DNA from: Synechococcus sp. PCC 7335
Lineage (GTDB): Bacteria; Cyanobacteriota; Cyanobacteriia; Phormidesmidales; Phormidesmidaceae
Length of the DNA: 64,000 bases
Direction: 5' to 3'
Assembly: GCF_000155595.1 (NCBI RefSeq)
Contig: NZ_DS989904.1
Location: forward strand, 2,101,243-2,165,242
A program made the position numbers and the translations under genes. Under the pieces are notes generated by a model. The model made no database searches and was not told where the DNA came from. It was given only the letters and a program-made list of their open reading frames with translations. Positions 1 to 10,011 of the stretch are shown piece by piece (positions within the stretch are counted from its first letter, which is position 1; each line of letters begins with the position of its first letter).

Positions 1-560
<560 letters not shown>

Positions 561-656
561 TCTTGTCTATCACTAGACGCAATGGACAACCCAACAGCTT
601 TCTTAGGTCTAACGACCGTTTCTATGCAGTCTCTCAAGGCTCTAGCCTGACAACAT

Positions 657-776
657 TCCTGGTGTCTATGGCGCAGTGGACCCACTTCGACTCCATCCCG
701 AACTCGATTGTGAAACACTGCAGCGGCGAAGATAGTTAGGGCGTAGGCCCTTGTTAAAATAGCTCGATGCCAGGTC
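657..776 (+). rRNA. rrf: 5S ribosomal RNA
   Basis: A 120-base segment begins TCCTGGTGTCTATGGCG and ends GATGCCAGGTC; these ends pair as helix I. The loop C hallmark CCATCCCGAACTCG lies at about 692-705. It follows the 23S gene by about 100 bases, the normal order of a bacterial rRNA operon. No tRNA was seen in the spacer. Confidence 0.95.
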
Positions 777-783
777 CATTCTT

Positions 784-826
784 AGCCAGCTTCTCTGACG
801 CTCACAGTTAGAGAAGCTGGCTTTTT
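784..826 (+). terminator. Rho-independent terminator of the rRNA operon
   Basis: A perfect 13-bp stem (AGCCAGCTTCTCT pairing with AGAGAAGCTGGCT) closes a 13-base loop and runs into a T tract. It lies 8 bases after the 5S gene, so it ends the rRNA transcript. Confidence 0.93.
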
Positions 827-888
827 ATCTGGGTTGTTATTATGGGTATGCTTATGAAATGCAACCGTAAACGAGGCTCGCTCTGAAG

Positions 889-1299
889 ATGGCTAGTGTT
901 GGATTGAATAAGTGGATTGTTAGTGGCAATCTAGCAGCAGATGCTGAGGTTAAAACAGTTGATTTGAAGAGTGGTAGTAAGGCAAATGTTGCGAAGGCGA
1001 CTATCTATGTGCGAGGTGTGCGACATCGTGAGGAGTCATTCACCGTTGCTTTGAGCATTTGGGAAAAGTCAGTCGCTTGGCGAACATTGCCCTACTTGAA
1101 GAAGGGGTCTTTGATTATCTGTACTGGTAACGTTGAGCCGAGTCCTTTTATCTCGAAGGTAGATAACTGTCCTAAGGCCGGCCTGAACATGACTGTACTC
1201 GATATTGACCTCGATATCATTCGTAGTACAGATGAACTCGCTGAGACGTCGGTGGTCGATGATGCTTCCCTGAACGGTGAGGTGGCTGCTGTCTCTTAG
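889..1299 (+). CDS. Single-stranded DNA-binding (SSB)-like protein
   Basis: A 136-residue protein with the look of one OB fold of the SSB family: an opening strand NKWIVSGNLAADAEVK, a central strand with ESFTVALSIWEKSVAW, and KKGSLIICTGNVEPSPF, which matches the SSB pattern of a strand, a polar residue and G-hydrophobic-V. Family members coat single-stranded DNA during replication and repair. The C-terminus ends VAAVS rather than the acidic DxDIPF-type tip that recruits partner proteins, so this may be an accessory SSB and not the main housekeeping one. It follows the rRNA terminator with no operon partner; the ATG at 889 is the only good start. The function is inferred from fold-like motifs only. 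Confidence 0.65.
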   Translation: MASVGLNKWIVSGNLAADAEVKTVDLKSGSKANVAKATIYVRGVRHREESFTVALSIWEKSVAWRTLPYLKKGSLIICTGNVEPSPFISKVDNCPKAGLNMTVLDIDLDIIRSTDELAETSVVDDASLNGEVAAVS

Positions 1300-1440
1300 C
1301 TGTATGAACTAGGTTTTAGTTTTGATAGGGCTTAGCTAACCGTTGGCTAGGCCTTTCACTTTGGGTGATAGGTTGCTATCTGATAGGTTTCGATTTGTGT
1401 AGCCTGAATGCGTAGGGGAATTTCTTTAGTGGTTTGCTAT

Positions 1441-1478
1441 ACTCACTCGTTCGGTACACGAAGCGAGTGAGTTCTTTC
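1441..1478 (+). terminator. Possible terminator after the SSB-like gene
   Basis: ACTCACTCG at 1441-1449 pairs with CGAGTGAGT at 1464-1472, and the flanks add a few pairs across a bulge. A short T-rich tract (TTCTTT) follows. It is 140 bases after the SSB-like stop codon, so its assignment to that gene is tentative. Confidence 0.45.
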
Positions 1479-1573
1479 TAGGCTTCATAGCTTCTCGGTA
1501 CGCTTCGTGGTTATGGTATGAATAAAGTCCTACCTACAGATTAACGTCAACGTATACCTGCTTGATTAGAAAC

Positions 1574-3085
1574 TTAAGGCAACCAGAAACTAGGGAGGAG
1601 CTGCTGACTAACGTTGCGAGCAGTACGATTAAGCAGACGAGCCATTTGAATATGAGGTTCGTCTGGAACGATAGGAATGATATTAGCTGGCAGGCCTGTA
1701 TCAAACTTCGCGATGACTTTGTTAGCAGCTTCTAATCCTGTAACGTAGGCTTTTTCTTGAGACCAAGAACCATGGCGGGTGACGATCCAATCGCCACTCA
1801 TAAATACGTTTGAGAAGCTAGTGGTACAGGGTAACAGGTAGCGGTAACTGCCGGGCGCAAAATGGGTAACGCCCTGACGAATACGAACAACGCTGTAGTC
1901 TACAACTTTCGCATTGCCGAAGGCCATAATACAGCCAGCAAGGTCCTTCTGAACTAGGGGAAGAACTTGCTCATCGCTAAGACCTAGAAGCTGGTTGGCA
2001 TGGTAATAGTCGACTTCAACGACAGTGCCAGGTTCGCTATTGTATTCGTCGTGTAGGGCATTGAGATCGAAAAAAGTCCAGCCAGTGGTCTGATGAAAGC
2101 CAAAGCATGCGTTCGAAGGCAGGGGGATATCAATCTTGCGGTCGAACCAGAGCCGGGCAGCGAGTACGTCTATACCATTAAGGTTAAGGATGTCGCGAAA
2201 TTCAGGGCGATCGCGCAGAACATCACTCTGCGCCACAATCTTCTTCATCCCTGTAATCCCGACTGAGAAAACTACCGCATCTGCTTCAAAAACTTCGTCA
2301 TCGCAGATAACAGCATCAATTTCGTTATCGACACTCACTCGAACATCAGTCACTCGACGATGAGCTAGTATCTTTCCACCAGCCTTCTCAATCTGGTCCA
2401 CCCAGGGCCGAAAAATCATCTCGCCAACCGTGCCACGACACCAGCGAACATCGAAATCGGGCTGATGTGCCAGGATAAAGTAGTACAGCATTCCAAGTGC
2501 CGCCGCTGCTGAGCACTGTTCACCAGGTGCGAACAAACCGACTAGCAACATCGGCTCAAACGATTCCTTGTAAAGACGTTCGGATACGCCATACTGCTTG
2601 AATAGTTCGCGAGCAGTCATATTGTCATAGCGTTTCCAAGCTTCGTCAGAATTATCAAAATCGACTAGGGCATAGAGCAATGGCAGCGCAGACATCCGAT
2701 CTATCAGCGGCAGGCGTTTAAAACGGGTGTAAAGGAAGGTGCCTAGCGGTGTCGGCAAATAGGGTTCGCGTTGAAAGATGGGTGATTCAACCTCCAGGCC
2801 AGCGGGCGAATACTGGGAGGAACGTGTGTAGGGCGTGAATGGCTGAATGCCTAATTCGTCGGTTAGCGCAAAGATATTGCTGTAGGGATACCAGAAACCG
2901 TGAATACCCGCTTCTACAGAGCGTCCCTTCGGCGTTTTCCAGCCGGCAACCAGACCACCGGGGAATGCACCTGCTTCGAGGAGGGTAACTGCATAGCCCT
3001 GCTTTGCTAGATGGTAGGTAGCTCCCAGCCCAGCCCAGCCTGCGCCAACGACAACGACTTTCTTTTGATCCAAAGCATTAGACAT
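1574..3085 (-). CDS. FAD-dependent oxidoreductase, carotene desaturase-like
   Basis: About 503 residues. The N-terminus carries a classic FAD dinucleotide-binding motif (VVVVGAGWAGLGATYHLAKQ) followed by LLEA and a GG doublet, as in the phytoene/zeta-carotene desaturase and amine-oxidase superfamily. The segment HGFWYPYSNIFALTDELGI and the C-terminal FMSGDWIVTRHGSWSQEKAYVTG are also typical of desaturase-like flavoproteins, where the latter contacts FAD. The substrate cannot be read from the sequence; an isoprenoid or carotenoid is likely. I place the start at the ATG at 3085. A GTG ten codons upstream lies inside the clpC terminator hairpin. The gene is downstream of clpC on the same strand but separated from it by that terminator. 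Confidence 0.82.
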   Translation of the reverse strand: MSNALDQKKVVVVGAGWAGLGATYHLAKQGYAVTLLEAGAFPGGLVAGWKTPKGRSVEAGIHGFWYPYSNIFALTDELGIQPFTPYTRSSQYSPAGLEVESPIFQREPYLPTPLGTFLYTRFKRLPLIDRMSALPLLYALVDFDNSDEAWKRYDNMTARELFKQYGVSERLYKESFEPMLLVGLFAPGEQCSAAAALGMLYYFILAHQPDFDVRWCRGTVGEMIFRPWVDQIEKAGGKILAHRRVTDVRVSVDNEIDAVICDDEVFEADAVVFSVGITGMKKIVAQSDVLRDRPEFRDILNLNGIDVLAARLWFDRKIDIPLPSNACFGFHQTTGWTFFDLNALHDEYNSEPGTVVEVDYYHANQLLGLSDEQVLPLVQKDLAGCIMAFGNAKVVDYSVVRIRQGVTHFAPGSYRYLLPCTTSFSNVFMSGDWIVTRHGSWSQEKAYVTGLEAANKVIAKFDTGLPANIIPIVPDEPHIQMARLLNRTARNVSQQLLPSFWLP

Positions 3086-3104
3086 AGTATTGATAGAAGT
3101 ATAG

Positions 3105-3135
3105 AAAAAAGCCACGGGTTAATCCGTGGCTTTTT
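3105..3135 (-). terminator. Terminator downstream of clpC
   Basis: GCCACGG at 3111-3117 pairs with CCGTGGC at 3124-3130 around a 6-base loop. The minus-strand transcript of clpC would read through this hairpin into a run of six U, so it is a good intrinsic terminator. The plus strand also has a five-T run, making it bidirectional in form. Confidence 0.85.
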
Positions 3136-3159
3136 GTTTACTGCTTAGAAAGTTCAAGC

Positions 3160-5628
3160 TCAGCTAACACCAATCAGAGCAGGCTCTTTGGCAGGGAGGG
3201 CTGTAATCTCACCATCTTTGTCAATATCGAAGACAACAGTATCACCGTCTTGAAGTGTGCCTGCAAGAATAGCTTCAGCAAGGCGATCTTCAACCAGACG
3301 AGAGATCGCTCGGCGCATCGGTCTTGCACCATAGCGCTGATCGTAGCCCTCTTCAACTAGACGATCTTTAAAGGCTTCCGTCATGTCGAAAGAAAGATTG
3401 CGATCGCCTAATCTTTCGCCAACCTGCTTCAACAGAATTTCAGCAATTTCCTTAACCTCTGCCTTCGTAAGCTGGCGGAAGACGATAATTTCGTCGATGC
3501 GATTAATCATCTCTGGCCGGAAGAACTGCTTCATTTCTTCATTCACGAGGTTGCGAATGTTGTTGTAGCGACTAGTCATACTATCTTCTTCAGTTAGTTC
3601 GAAGCCTAAGCCCCCACCCCCTTTCTCAATGACCTTAGAACCAATATTCGAGGTCATGATAATTAGTGTGTTCTTGAAGCTAACCTCACGGCCCTTGGAA
3701 TCAGAAAGATGACCATCATCTAATACCTGCAAAAGGATGTTAAATACATCTGGATGAGCCTTTTCAATCTCATCCATCAGGATAACGCTGTAAGGTCTGC
3801 GACGAACGGCTTCAGTCAGCTGACCTCCTTCGTCATAGCCAACAAATCCCGGAGGGGAGCCAATAAGTTTAGAAACGGTATGCGACTCCATAAACTCAGA
3901 CATATCCAGTCGAATCATCGCTTCTTCGGAGCCAAAGACTGCGCTTGCCAGCGCTTTAGCTAGCTCGGTCTTACCCACACCAGTCGGACCAGAAAAAACT
4001 AGGCTGGCAATTGGGCGATCAAGTCCGCGCAAACCAACGCGAGCCCGGCGTACCGCTCTAGAAACAGCTTCTACAGCTTCATCTTGACCTACTACTCGCT
4101 CGTGCAACGTCTGTTCGAGATGCATCATCATTGCTGATTCAGTCTCTGTGATGGCATTTACAGGCACGCCTGTCCAAGAAGAAACAATATCTGCAATATC
4201 TTCATCGCTTACTTCGGGCTGGTTGATGATTGAAACATCACCCTCTAAAGTGTCCTGAATTTTCTGGGTCAGTGCAGATTCTTTCTGGCGTAAAGTAACA
4301 GCTTGGTCGTAATCCTGCTGCTGGACCGCTTCGAGGATATTCTTTTGAACCTGACGCAACTCACTGCGCAGCTCGCTAGCTGGAATATTGCGAGAATAGC
4401 GCAATCGAACTCTAGAACCCGCTTCATCAATCAGATCGATTGCTTTATCGGGCAAATGCCGATCTGTGATGTAGCGATCACTCAACGTCGCTGCTGCTTC
4501 CACCGCTTCGTCAGTGATATTTAGGCGATGGAACTGCTCGTAGCGACTGCGCAAGCCATATAGAATTTCGACCGTGTCTTCTACAGAAGGCGGTGCAATC
4601 GTCACTGGCTGGAAGCGACGCTCTAAGGCAGCGTCCTTCTCAATGTGCTTACGATACTCGTCTAAAGTCGTTGCACCAATGCACTGCATTTCTCCCCTAG
4701 CCAAGGCTGGCTTAAGCAGATTAGCAGCGTCCATACCGCCTTCTAAAGAACCTGCGCCTACTAGCGTATGAATTTCGTCAATCACTAAAATGACGTCTTG
4801 TGATTTACGTACTTCATCAATCACCTGAGTGATGCGTTCTTCAAAATCACCTCTAAACCGGGTTCCCGACACCAGCAAACCCATATCCAAGCTAATGACT
4901 CGTTTATCGATCAGAGCTTCGGGAACATCTTGGTTGACGATACGCTGGGCGAGACCTTCGGCGATCGCAGTTTTACCTACGCCAGGTTCACCAACCAGCA
5001 CTGGATTGTTCTTGGTGCGACGTCCCAAAACCTGAACAACACGCTCAATCTCTTGGCGACGACCAATCACTGGGTCGAGCTTTCCTTCAGCAGCCACCTC
5101 AGTTAGATCGGTGCCGTACTCTGTTAAGACGCTACTATCCGACTTACGCTCTTTCTTTTGACTACCACCAACACGGCCTGAAGCAACAGGGGTACTTTCA
5201 CCAATCACTCGAACAAGCTGAACCCGTATTTTTTCTGGATCCACATCTAAGTTCGCAATCACCCGGTAAGCAACGCTCTCAGAATTTTGAGTAAGGCTGA
5301 GCAATAGGTGCTCAGGCTCTATGTAAGGATGGTCAAGCTTACGAGCTTCTTGAAAAGCCTGCTCGAATACTTGTTTGACCTTAGGCGTAAAGGGAATCTC
5401 GACCGGACCATTACCAGAGCCTCGACCAATGATTGACTCGACCTCGGTACGAGCATTCGCTAAGTTGATGCCAAATTCGTCTAAAACTTTGGCGGCAATG
5501 CTAGTGTTCTCCTTAATGATGCCGAGCAGCAACTGTTCGCTGCCGACAAAGTTGTGACCCAGGCGACGGGCCTCCTCTTGCGCCTGCATGATGACCGCGA
5601 TTGCTGTGTTTGTAAAATGCTCAAACAT
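3160..5628 (-). CDS. clpC: ATP-dependent Clp protease ATP-binding subunit ClpC
   Basis: A full-length 822-residue Hsp100 unfoldase. In order: a double Clp-N repeat (about 1-150), a first AAA+ module with Walker A GEPGVGKT at 213-220 and Walker [11 protein letters not shown], a middle region with a UVR-like stretch ([20 protein letters not shown]), a second AAA+ module with Walker A GPTGVGKT near 546 and Walker [11 protein letters not shown], and a D2-small C-terminal domain. ClpC unfolds substrates and feeds them to ClpP/ClpR. In cyanobacteria and chloroplasts it is the main, usually essential, soluble Clp partner. The length matches the family. A monocistronic transcript is suggested by 464 bases of upstream spacer and the terminator after the stop codon. 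Confidence 0.97.
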   Translation of the reverse strand: MFEHFTNTAIAVIMQAQEEARRLGHNFVGSEQLLLGIIKENTSIAAKVLDEFGINLANARTEVESIIGRGSGNGPVEIPFTPKVKQVFEQAFQEARKLDHPYIEPEHLLLSLTQNSESVAYRVIANLDVDPEKIRVQLVRVIGESTPVASGRVGGSQKKERKSDSSVLTEYGTDLTEVAAEGKLDPVIGRRQEIERVVQVLGRRTKNNPVLVGEPGVGKTAIAEGLAQRIVNQDVPEALIDKRVISLDMGLLVSGTRFRGDFEERITQVIDEVRKSQDVILVIDEIHTLVGAGSLEGGMDAANLLKPALARGEMQCIGATTLDEYRKHIEKDAALERRFQPVTIAPPSVEDTVEILYGLRSRYEQFHRLNITDEAVEAAATLSDRYITDRHLPDKAIDLIDEAGSRVRLRYSRNIPASELRSELRQVQKNILEAVQQQDYDQAVTLRQKESALTQKIQDTLEGDVSIINQPEVSDEDIADIVSSWTGVPVNAITETESAMMMHLEQTLHERVVGQDEAVEAVSRAVRRARVGLRGLDRPIASLVFSGPTGVGKTELAKALASAVFGSEEAMIRLDMSEFMESHTVSKLIGSPPGFVGYDEGGQLTEAVRRRPYSVILMDEIEKAHPDVFNILLQVLDDGHLSDSKGREVSFKNTLIIMTSNIGSKVIEKGGGGLGFELTEEDSMTSRYNNIRNLVNEEMKQFFRPEMINRIDEIIVFRQLTKAEVKEIAEILLKQVGERLGDRNLSFDMTEAFKDRLVEEGYDQRYGARPMRRAISRLVEDRLAEAILAGTLQDGDTVVFDIDKDGEITALPAKEPALIGVS

Positions 5629-6092
5629 ATCTTGAGAAACCTCGAACCCAGTTTTTGTGGTTCGCCTGTTGCTTGTTGTAGAAGCGCATAGGTCTAGGCT
5701 GTGTGTCTAGGCTACATGACGACAATAGGCAAGGCGTCCCATTTATTTTCGCTGGCTTTAGTTAAGTTATTTGTCTACTTATGTCAATATGATACTTGTA
5801 TTTCAGTTGTTCTGGTACAAAGGAAAGCCGTAATCGGTAGTGTGTTTTCCGTAATACACAAAAGACTAGCTAAATATCCAGATGGTTATTACAAGCGTAT
5901 ATACCTTAGTATACAAAACTTTATTAGGTTGCTTGTCTACCCAAATGTTCTGTTTAGAAGATCAGAAAAATTGCTTTTAGGAAGCTTGGTTGAAATATAC
6001 CCAAAACAACCACAATAAAAGATGGATTTGGATATTGAGTTGGGCGTGAAATTATACCCACTGTATATGACTTGCTATAGGTGGTATGTCGA
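5629..6092. other. AT-rich spacer upstream of clpC
   Basis: This 464-base stretch lies between two minus-strand genes. It should contain the clpC promoter in its left part. A 105-codon open frame on the plus strand (5701-6018) has no recognisable motif, no ribosome binding site and AT-driven composition, so I do not call it a gene. No RNA gene or clear terminator was seen. Confidence 0.6.
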
Positions 6093-6608
6093 CTAGCTAT
6101 CAAAGTCAGCTACGCAGACAGCAAGAATATGAAGATCTTGATCCGTTATAGCTTCGATACGGTGAAAGCCTTGAAGAGTATAGGCAGGTGCGGCGCTACC
6201 AGCTGTTAGAGAACCGTCCGTAGTCAAAGCGATCGCATAGGGATGGACAATCTGTTCGTAGCTATCAACCACATTAAGCGCTATTCGATCAGGATGCACT
6301 TGGCCATAGAAGCAGTCAAACGAAGAACTTGGCTGGTAGAAAGCACCGATGGTCTGATTGTCAGCAACGGTGAAAATGGCATAGGAGGTGCCAAGTTGGT
6401 CGCGCTGGGGACTTTGACCAAATAGATAGATACCATCTTCTAAAACAGCAGTATCTTTAACATGAGAAATGACCTGGCTAAACACCTGAGCGTTAATAGA
6501 ATTAGCTGAGGTCTGTGCCACGCTAACAGTAAAGGAAGATCCGAGTATTGCTCCAAATACCGTCAAAGATAGTAGCGTTTTCCTATACTGATGAGCTGAT
6601 TTTGTCAT
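6093..6608 (-). CDS. Secreted or periplasmic protein of unknown function
   Basis: 171 residues. The N-terminus is a Sec-type signal peptide: positive MTKSAHQYRK, a hydrophobic core LLSLTVFGAILGSSFTV, and a probable cleavage site after VAQ or SVA. The mature part contains IYLFGQSPQRDQLGTSYAIF and QTIGAFYQPSSSFDCFYG with two cysteines (one in DCFYG, one in AVCVADF near the end) that could form a disulfide. I recognise the general look of a conserved cyanobacterial exported protein but no named family. It stands alone on the minus strand. Confidence 0.7.
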   Translation of the reverse strand: MTKSAHQYRKTLLSLTVFGAILGSSFTVSVAQTSANSINAQVFSQVISHVKDTAVLEDGIYLFGQSPQRDQLGTSYAIFTVADNQTIGAFYQPSSSFDCFYGQVHPDRIALNVVDSYEQIVHPYAIALTTDGSLTAGSAAPAYTLQGFHRIEAITDQDLHILAVCVADFDS

Positions 6609-6946
6609 GGCGAGTGGCCTTTAAAGAGCGATTTAAGGAAGTCATCTGTGGGTGCTTGATCAATAGAAAGTTAAATGCTTCGTGCTATAAACTTCGTTGG
6701 CTTTGGGTAACTATCTTTTGAAGGTTTTAAGTTTTAGGTTGGCCTTTTGCTAACTAGGTAGAATTGTCTAAGTCGAATTATCTAAAAACTGTTTGCTAAA
6801 ACCGCAATAGGGCTGAGCTAGTAATAGGACAGTTGTTGGAAGTGGCTGTTAAAAGACCCTGACTGCTAGAGCCTAAGCGCTTCTAAGCGGCAAACACCTC
6901 TGTTATAAGTAAGACTTTCTAGGCCAATAGATAGTAGACATAGAGC
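6609..6946. other. Spacer between divergent genes
   Basis: 338 bases between the minus-strand secreted-protein gene and the plus-strand ABC-ATPase gene. Promoters for both must lie here. I see no RNA gene, repeat or strong hairpin. Confidence 0.6.
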
Positions 6947-8707
6947 GTGACCAGACAAAGCGATCACACAAAGCAAGCTGAGACTTGGAGAGATCTCCAA
7001 TATCAGCTAAGAGACTTGGATGGACAGGGCTATAGGGAATACAAGTGGATCAAGGGCGATTACGAATTTCCTGAGTTCAAGCTGAGCGTGGACTATGTGC
7101 AGCGCGATCCTTTTGCTGCGCCTAGTCGCATTTGTATTCAGCTATCTCAAGTATTCGCAGGCTTCCCATCTAGGTGGATGACCGACCATGTGAGCCAAGT
7201 TGCGATCGCCGACTATCTAACTAGGCGAGTAGCTCAAGTGGCCCAGTCTTTGCAACAGAAGAGAGGGCCTGGGAAGAGTGGCACGATTGAGGTTGCTGCG
7301 CCAAGCCAAGCAATATTACGGCGAACAGCAGTTTGGATAGAGGCCGATGTGATTGAAGTCAGGCTAACAGTTGGACTACCGGCTTTTGGTAGACGGATAG
7401 CAGGTATGGCAGCAGCGGCTTTGCTATGTGAGGATATACCGCTGCTGGTTTCGCAGTGTCTAAAATACGAAGCACTAGAGTCAGCTGCGATGGAACGTCA
7501 TATTCATGTCCTAAAAGATGCTGAATCGCTACGCCATCAGCTCGCAGAAAAAGGACTCGTTGCATTTGTAGCTGCAGGTGCTTGTTTGCCTCGCTGTAGT
7601 GGAGTTGATGAAAGACCACTTGACGAAGCCGCCGACCGCTTTGTTCCACCTACGGACAGCTGCATCGCTCTAAAAACGCCTCACAGCGGACTAGTCCACG
7701 GGCTAGGGATTCGAGCTGGTGTGACCGTGATTGTTGGAGGTGGCTATCACGGGAAGTCTACGCTACTACGAGCTATTGAGCAGGGAATCTACAACCATGT
7801 GCCGGGAGATGGGCGTGAGCAAGTCTTATCCGATGCCAGAACGGTAAAGCTACGGGCAGAAGATGGACGAAGCGTAGTGGGCGTGGATATTTCTCCGGTG
7901 ATTAACCATCTACCGCGCGGCAGGGATTCACGGAGTTTTTCAACGAAGAACGCTAGCGGCAGTACGTCTCAAGCAGCGGGACTATCAGAGGCGGTGGAAG
8001 CTGGGGCGAAGGTGCTACTCATTGATGAGGACACAGCAGCGACAAATTTCATGATTCGCGATCGCAAGATGCAAGCGCTGATCTCGAAAGACAAAGAACC
8101 GATTACACCATTCGTCGACAAGGTGCGTCAGCTGTATGACGACTATGGGATCTCGACCATCCTAGTCATGGGCGGCAGTGGCGACTATTTTGACGTAGCA
8201 GATACGGTCATTGCCATGGAAGACTATCAGCCCAGCGTTGTGACAGCGCAGGCAAAGGTGATCGCCCGCACGGATCCGAGTCCTAGACAGAAAGAGGGCA
8301 ATCGAGACTTTGGACGTATCACCTCACGAGCTGTTTTGCCAGGCAGTCTGCCTAAAGGCTCAACGAGGAAGGATGGTTCGCCAAAAGTGAAGGCACGCCG
8401 AGACAGTTTGATGTTGGGCGGGGAGATAATTGATTTGCGAGCGATTGAACAAATTGTTGAGGCGCATCAGGTAAACGCGATCGCTCAGGCAATTATCTAT
8501 GCAGACCGCTGGTACTTCGATCCTAAAAGATCCCTAGGCGAAGTACTCGATCTGATCATGGCTGATATTGAACGAGGCGGGCTAGATGCCTTAGCAGATC
8601 GTTCATCCACCAGGCATTACCGGCTGGGAAATCTAGCGATGATTCGACGATTTGAGCTAGCCGCAGCGATTAACAGACTTAGAACTATCCAGGTAAAAGC
8701 TATGTAG
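6947..8707 (+). CDS. Uncharacterised ABC-class P-loop ATPase (COG3044 / PF09818 type)
   Basis: 586 residues with the layout of the poorly studied ABC_ATPase family. The N-terminal part has GYREYKWIKGDYEFPEFKLSVDYVQRDPFA, strongly reminiscent of the family. The P-loop region is VIVGGGYHGKSTLLRAIEQG, an unusual Walker A, followed by YNHVPGDGREQVLSD. Further on are an ABC-like signature FSTKNASGSTSQAAGLSEAVEAGAKVLLIDEDTAATNF with its Walker B aspartate/glutamate, and a C-terminal region ending in a helical domain. There is no membrane segment, so it is cytosolic. The function of this family is not established to my knowledge. The start is GTG at 6947. The gene is isolated, with no operon partner. 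Confidence 0.82.
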   Translation: MTRQSDHTKQAETWRDLQYQLRDLDGQGYREYKWIKGDYEFPEFKLSVDYVQRDPFAAPSRICIQLSQVFAGFPSRWMTDHVSQVAIADYLTRRVAQVAQSLQQKRGPGKSGTIEVAAPSQAILRRTAVWIEADVIEVRLTVGLPAFGRRIAGMAAAALLCEDIPLLVSQCLKYEALESAAMERHIHVLKDAESLRHQLAEKGLVAFVAAGACLPRCSGVDERPLDEAADRFVPPTDSCIALKTPHSGLVHGLGIRAGVTVIVGGGYHGKSTLLRAIEQGIYNHVPGDGREQVLSDARTVKLRAEDGRSVVGVDISPVINHLPRGRDSRSFSTKNASGSTSQAAGLSEAVEAGAKVLLIDEDTAATNFMIRDRKMQALISKDKEPITPFVDKVRQLYDDYGISTILVMGGSGDYFDVADTVIAMEDYQPSVVTAQAKVIARTDPSPRQKEGNRDFGRITSRAVLPGSLPKGSTRKDGSPKVKARRDSLMLGGEIIDLRAIEQIVEAHQVNAIAQAIIYADRWYFDPKRSLGEVLDLIMADIERGGLDALADRSSTRHYRLGNLAMIRRFELAAAINRLRTIQVKAM

Positions 8708-8828
8708 AGGAGATAAGTGCTTTATTTTAATGTGGAGAGAGAATATATTAAGAACTTATTAAAGCACCCTTCCTTTCTCTGCCTGAGTCGATATGGTGTA
8801 GGGAAGATACCTCCTAACTGCGTCTCTT

Positions 8829-8878
8829 GCTTCGTTTGACTTCACTCTTCTTAAAGGTGACCGAACGGAGCTTTTTTT
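8829..8878 (+). terminator. Probable terminator after the ABC-ATPase gene
   Basis: A long imperfect stem (GCTTCGTTTG... against ...CGAACGGAGC, with G-U pairs) is followed directly by seven T. It sits 120 bases after the plus-strand stop codon and just before the convergent TPR gene. Confidence 0.6.
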
Positions 8879-8945
8879 AGGATTGGTCTATGCTCCAAGG
8901 TGGCGCTCAAGGGGGTTTATGGCTACCTGAGAGTTTCGATTAGAT

Positions 8946-9860
8946 TCAATAGCCCACTAACTCAGAGCATGACGTTAGCTCTGCGCCTTCGGCGACACAG
9001 TTCTCCCAAACGATCCGACGCCCAATTGCCTCTGGAAGTTGTTCTTTCTTCGCGAGCGCTTTTGCGAACCATACCAAACTCTTATCGGTATCGTTTTGTC
9101 CTGCTAGAATCTGCGCCTTTAGATAGAACAGCTCAGGGTTACTTGGGGCTGCCGCGAGAGCTTTATTTACTGCAATCAAAGCATTATCGTACTGGTCAAG
9201 GTCTCGGTAGCCAATGGCAATTGTGCGCTGAGTCGCATAGACCGGATGACTGTGCTGAGCCATTCTGGTAATAGCCTGCTCCGGATTAGTGAAAGGAAGA
9301 TTAACTGCCAGCATGAGATCCATTGAGCCTTTGAGCAAGTTAAGCTCAGAATCTTCGGCATTAATTCTTTCGGCAGCTTCTAGCTCATCAAAAATGCTTG
9401 GAAGCATACCAAGCGCTCTAGGTACGCCCTTGGCCATGCCTTCTGTCTTTAGCATATGGGCTCCTTCTAAGAAAAGTCCCACTGCTGTGTAGAGATGACC
9501 GCGCAATCGATCAGTTTCTTTTAGAGCGGCGGCCGTTGCTTGAGTTAAGGCTGCTCGGCGGCCAACTTCTTCTAGACCAGCACTCCCCTTGAAGTAGGCC
9601 ATAGCAGCTATCAGCGCATGAACTAAGGGTTCATCAGCTTCGTAAATTTCGGCTCTGGTCAGTGCGGCGTCGGCCGCGACATAGTTACCCTCTTCAAAAA
9701 TAACTTTGAAAGCCGCTTCTGTATGCTCGCCAATGTCGTGGCCTTCAGTAGGCCTAAAAGGATCGGCGGCTAATGTGAGAGGAGCGATTCCGAAGGTGGC
9801 TGCCCCTAAAATAAAGCCAAGTAGTCGCGATGCTGACCGAGCGTTTGGAAAGGCCGTCAT
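8946..9860 (-). CDS. Exported TPR-repeat protein (Sll0314/Alr1548-like)
   Basis: About 304 residues from the ATG at 9860. The signal peptide NARSASRLLGFILGAATFGIA is followed by a cleavage region LTLAADPF. The mature protein is helical with tetratricopeptide-like units: AAFKVIFEEGNYVAADAALT, DQYDNALIAVNKALAAAPSN and ELFYLKAQILAGQNDTDKSL. It resembles a conserved cyanobacterial TPR family that I recall under the name Sll0314/Alr1548. TPR proteins usually scaffold other proteins; the partner is unknown. The reading frame stays open to 10094, but that would overlap the start of the divergent cobB/cbiA gene and place 78 residues before an excellent signal peptide, so I reject the longer start. 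Confidence 0.8.
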   Translation of the reverse strand: MTAFPNARSASRLLGFILGAATFGIAPLTLAADPFRPTEGHDIGEHTEAAFKVIFEEGNYVAADAALTRAEIYEADEPLVHALIAAMAYFKGSAGLEEVGRRAALTQATAAALKETDRLRGHLYTAVGLFLEGAHMLKTEGMAKGVPRALGMLPSIFDELEAAERINAEDSELNLLKGSMDLMLAVNLPFTNPEQAITRMAQHSHPVYATQRTIAIGYRDLDQYDNALIAVNKALAAAPSNPELFYLKAQILAGQNDTDKSLVWFAKALAKKEQLPEAIGRRIVWENCVAEGAELTSCSELVGY

Positions 9861-10011
9861 ATTTATCGTCAGCAGAAATGAAGCGGAGTTCTCTAGATAG
9901 AGTATACCTATGTAATTCTGACGAGATTTTGCTAGTTGTAAAGGTTTACTTGATACATTCTCAAGCACATAGATACAGCATATATACAAAAAGACAAGTA
10001 GAGGAAACAGT

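Noticed and set aside
5701-6018. 105-codon plus-strand open frame upstream of clpC
   Set aside because: AT-rich, no motif, no ribosome binding site, unlike any family I know; it occupies the clpC promoter spacer.
8900-9271. 123-codon plus-strand open frame
   Set aside because: It is antisense to the well-supported TPR-protein gene.
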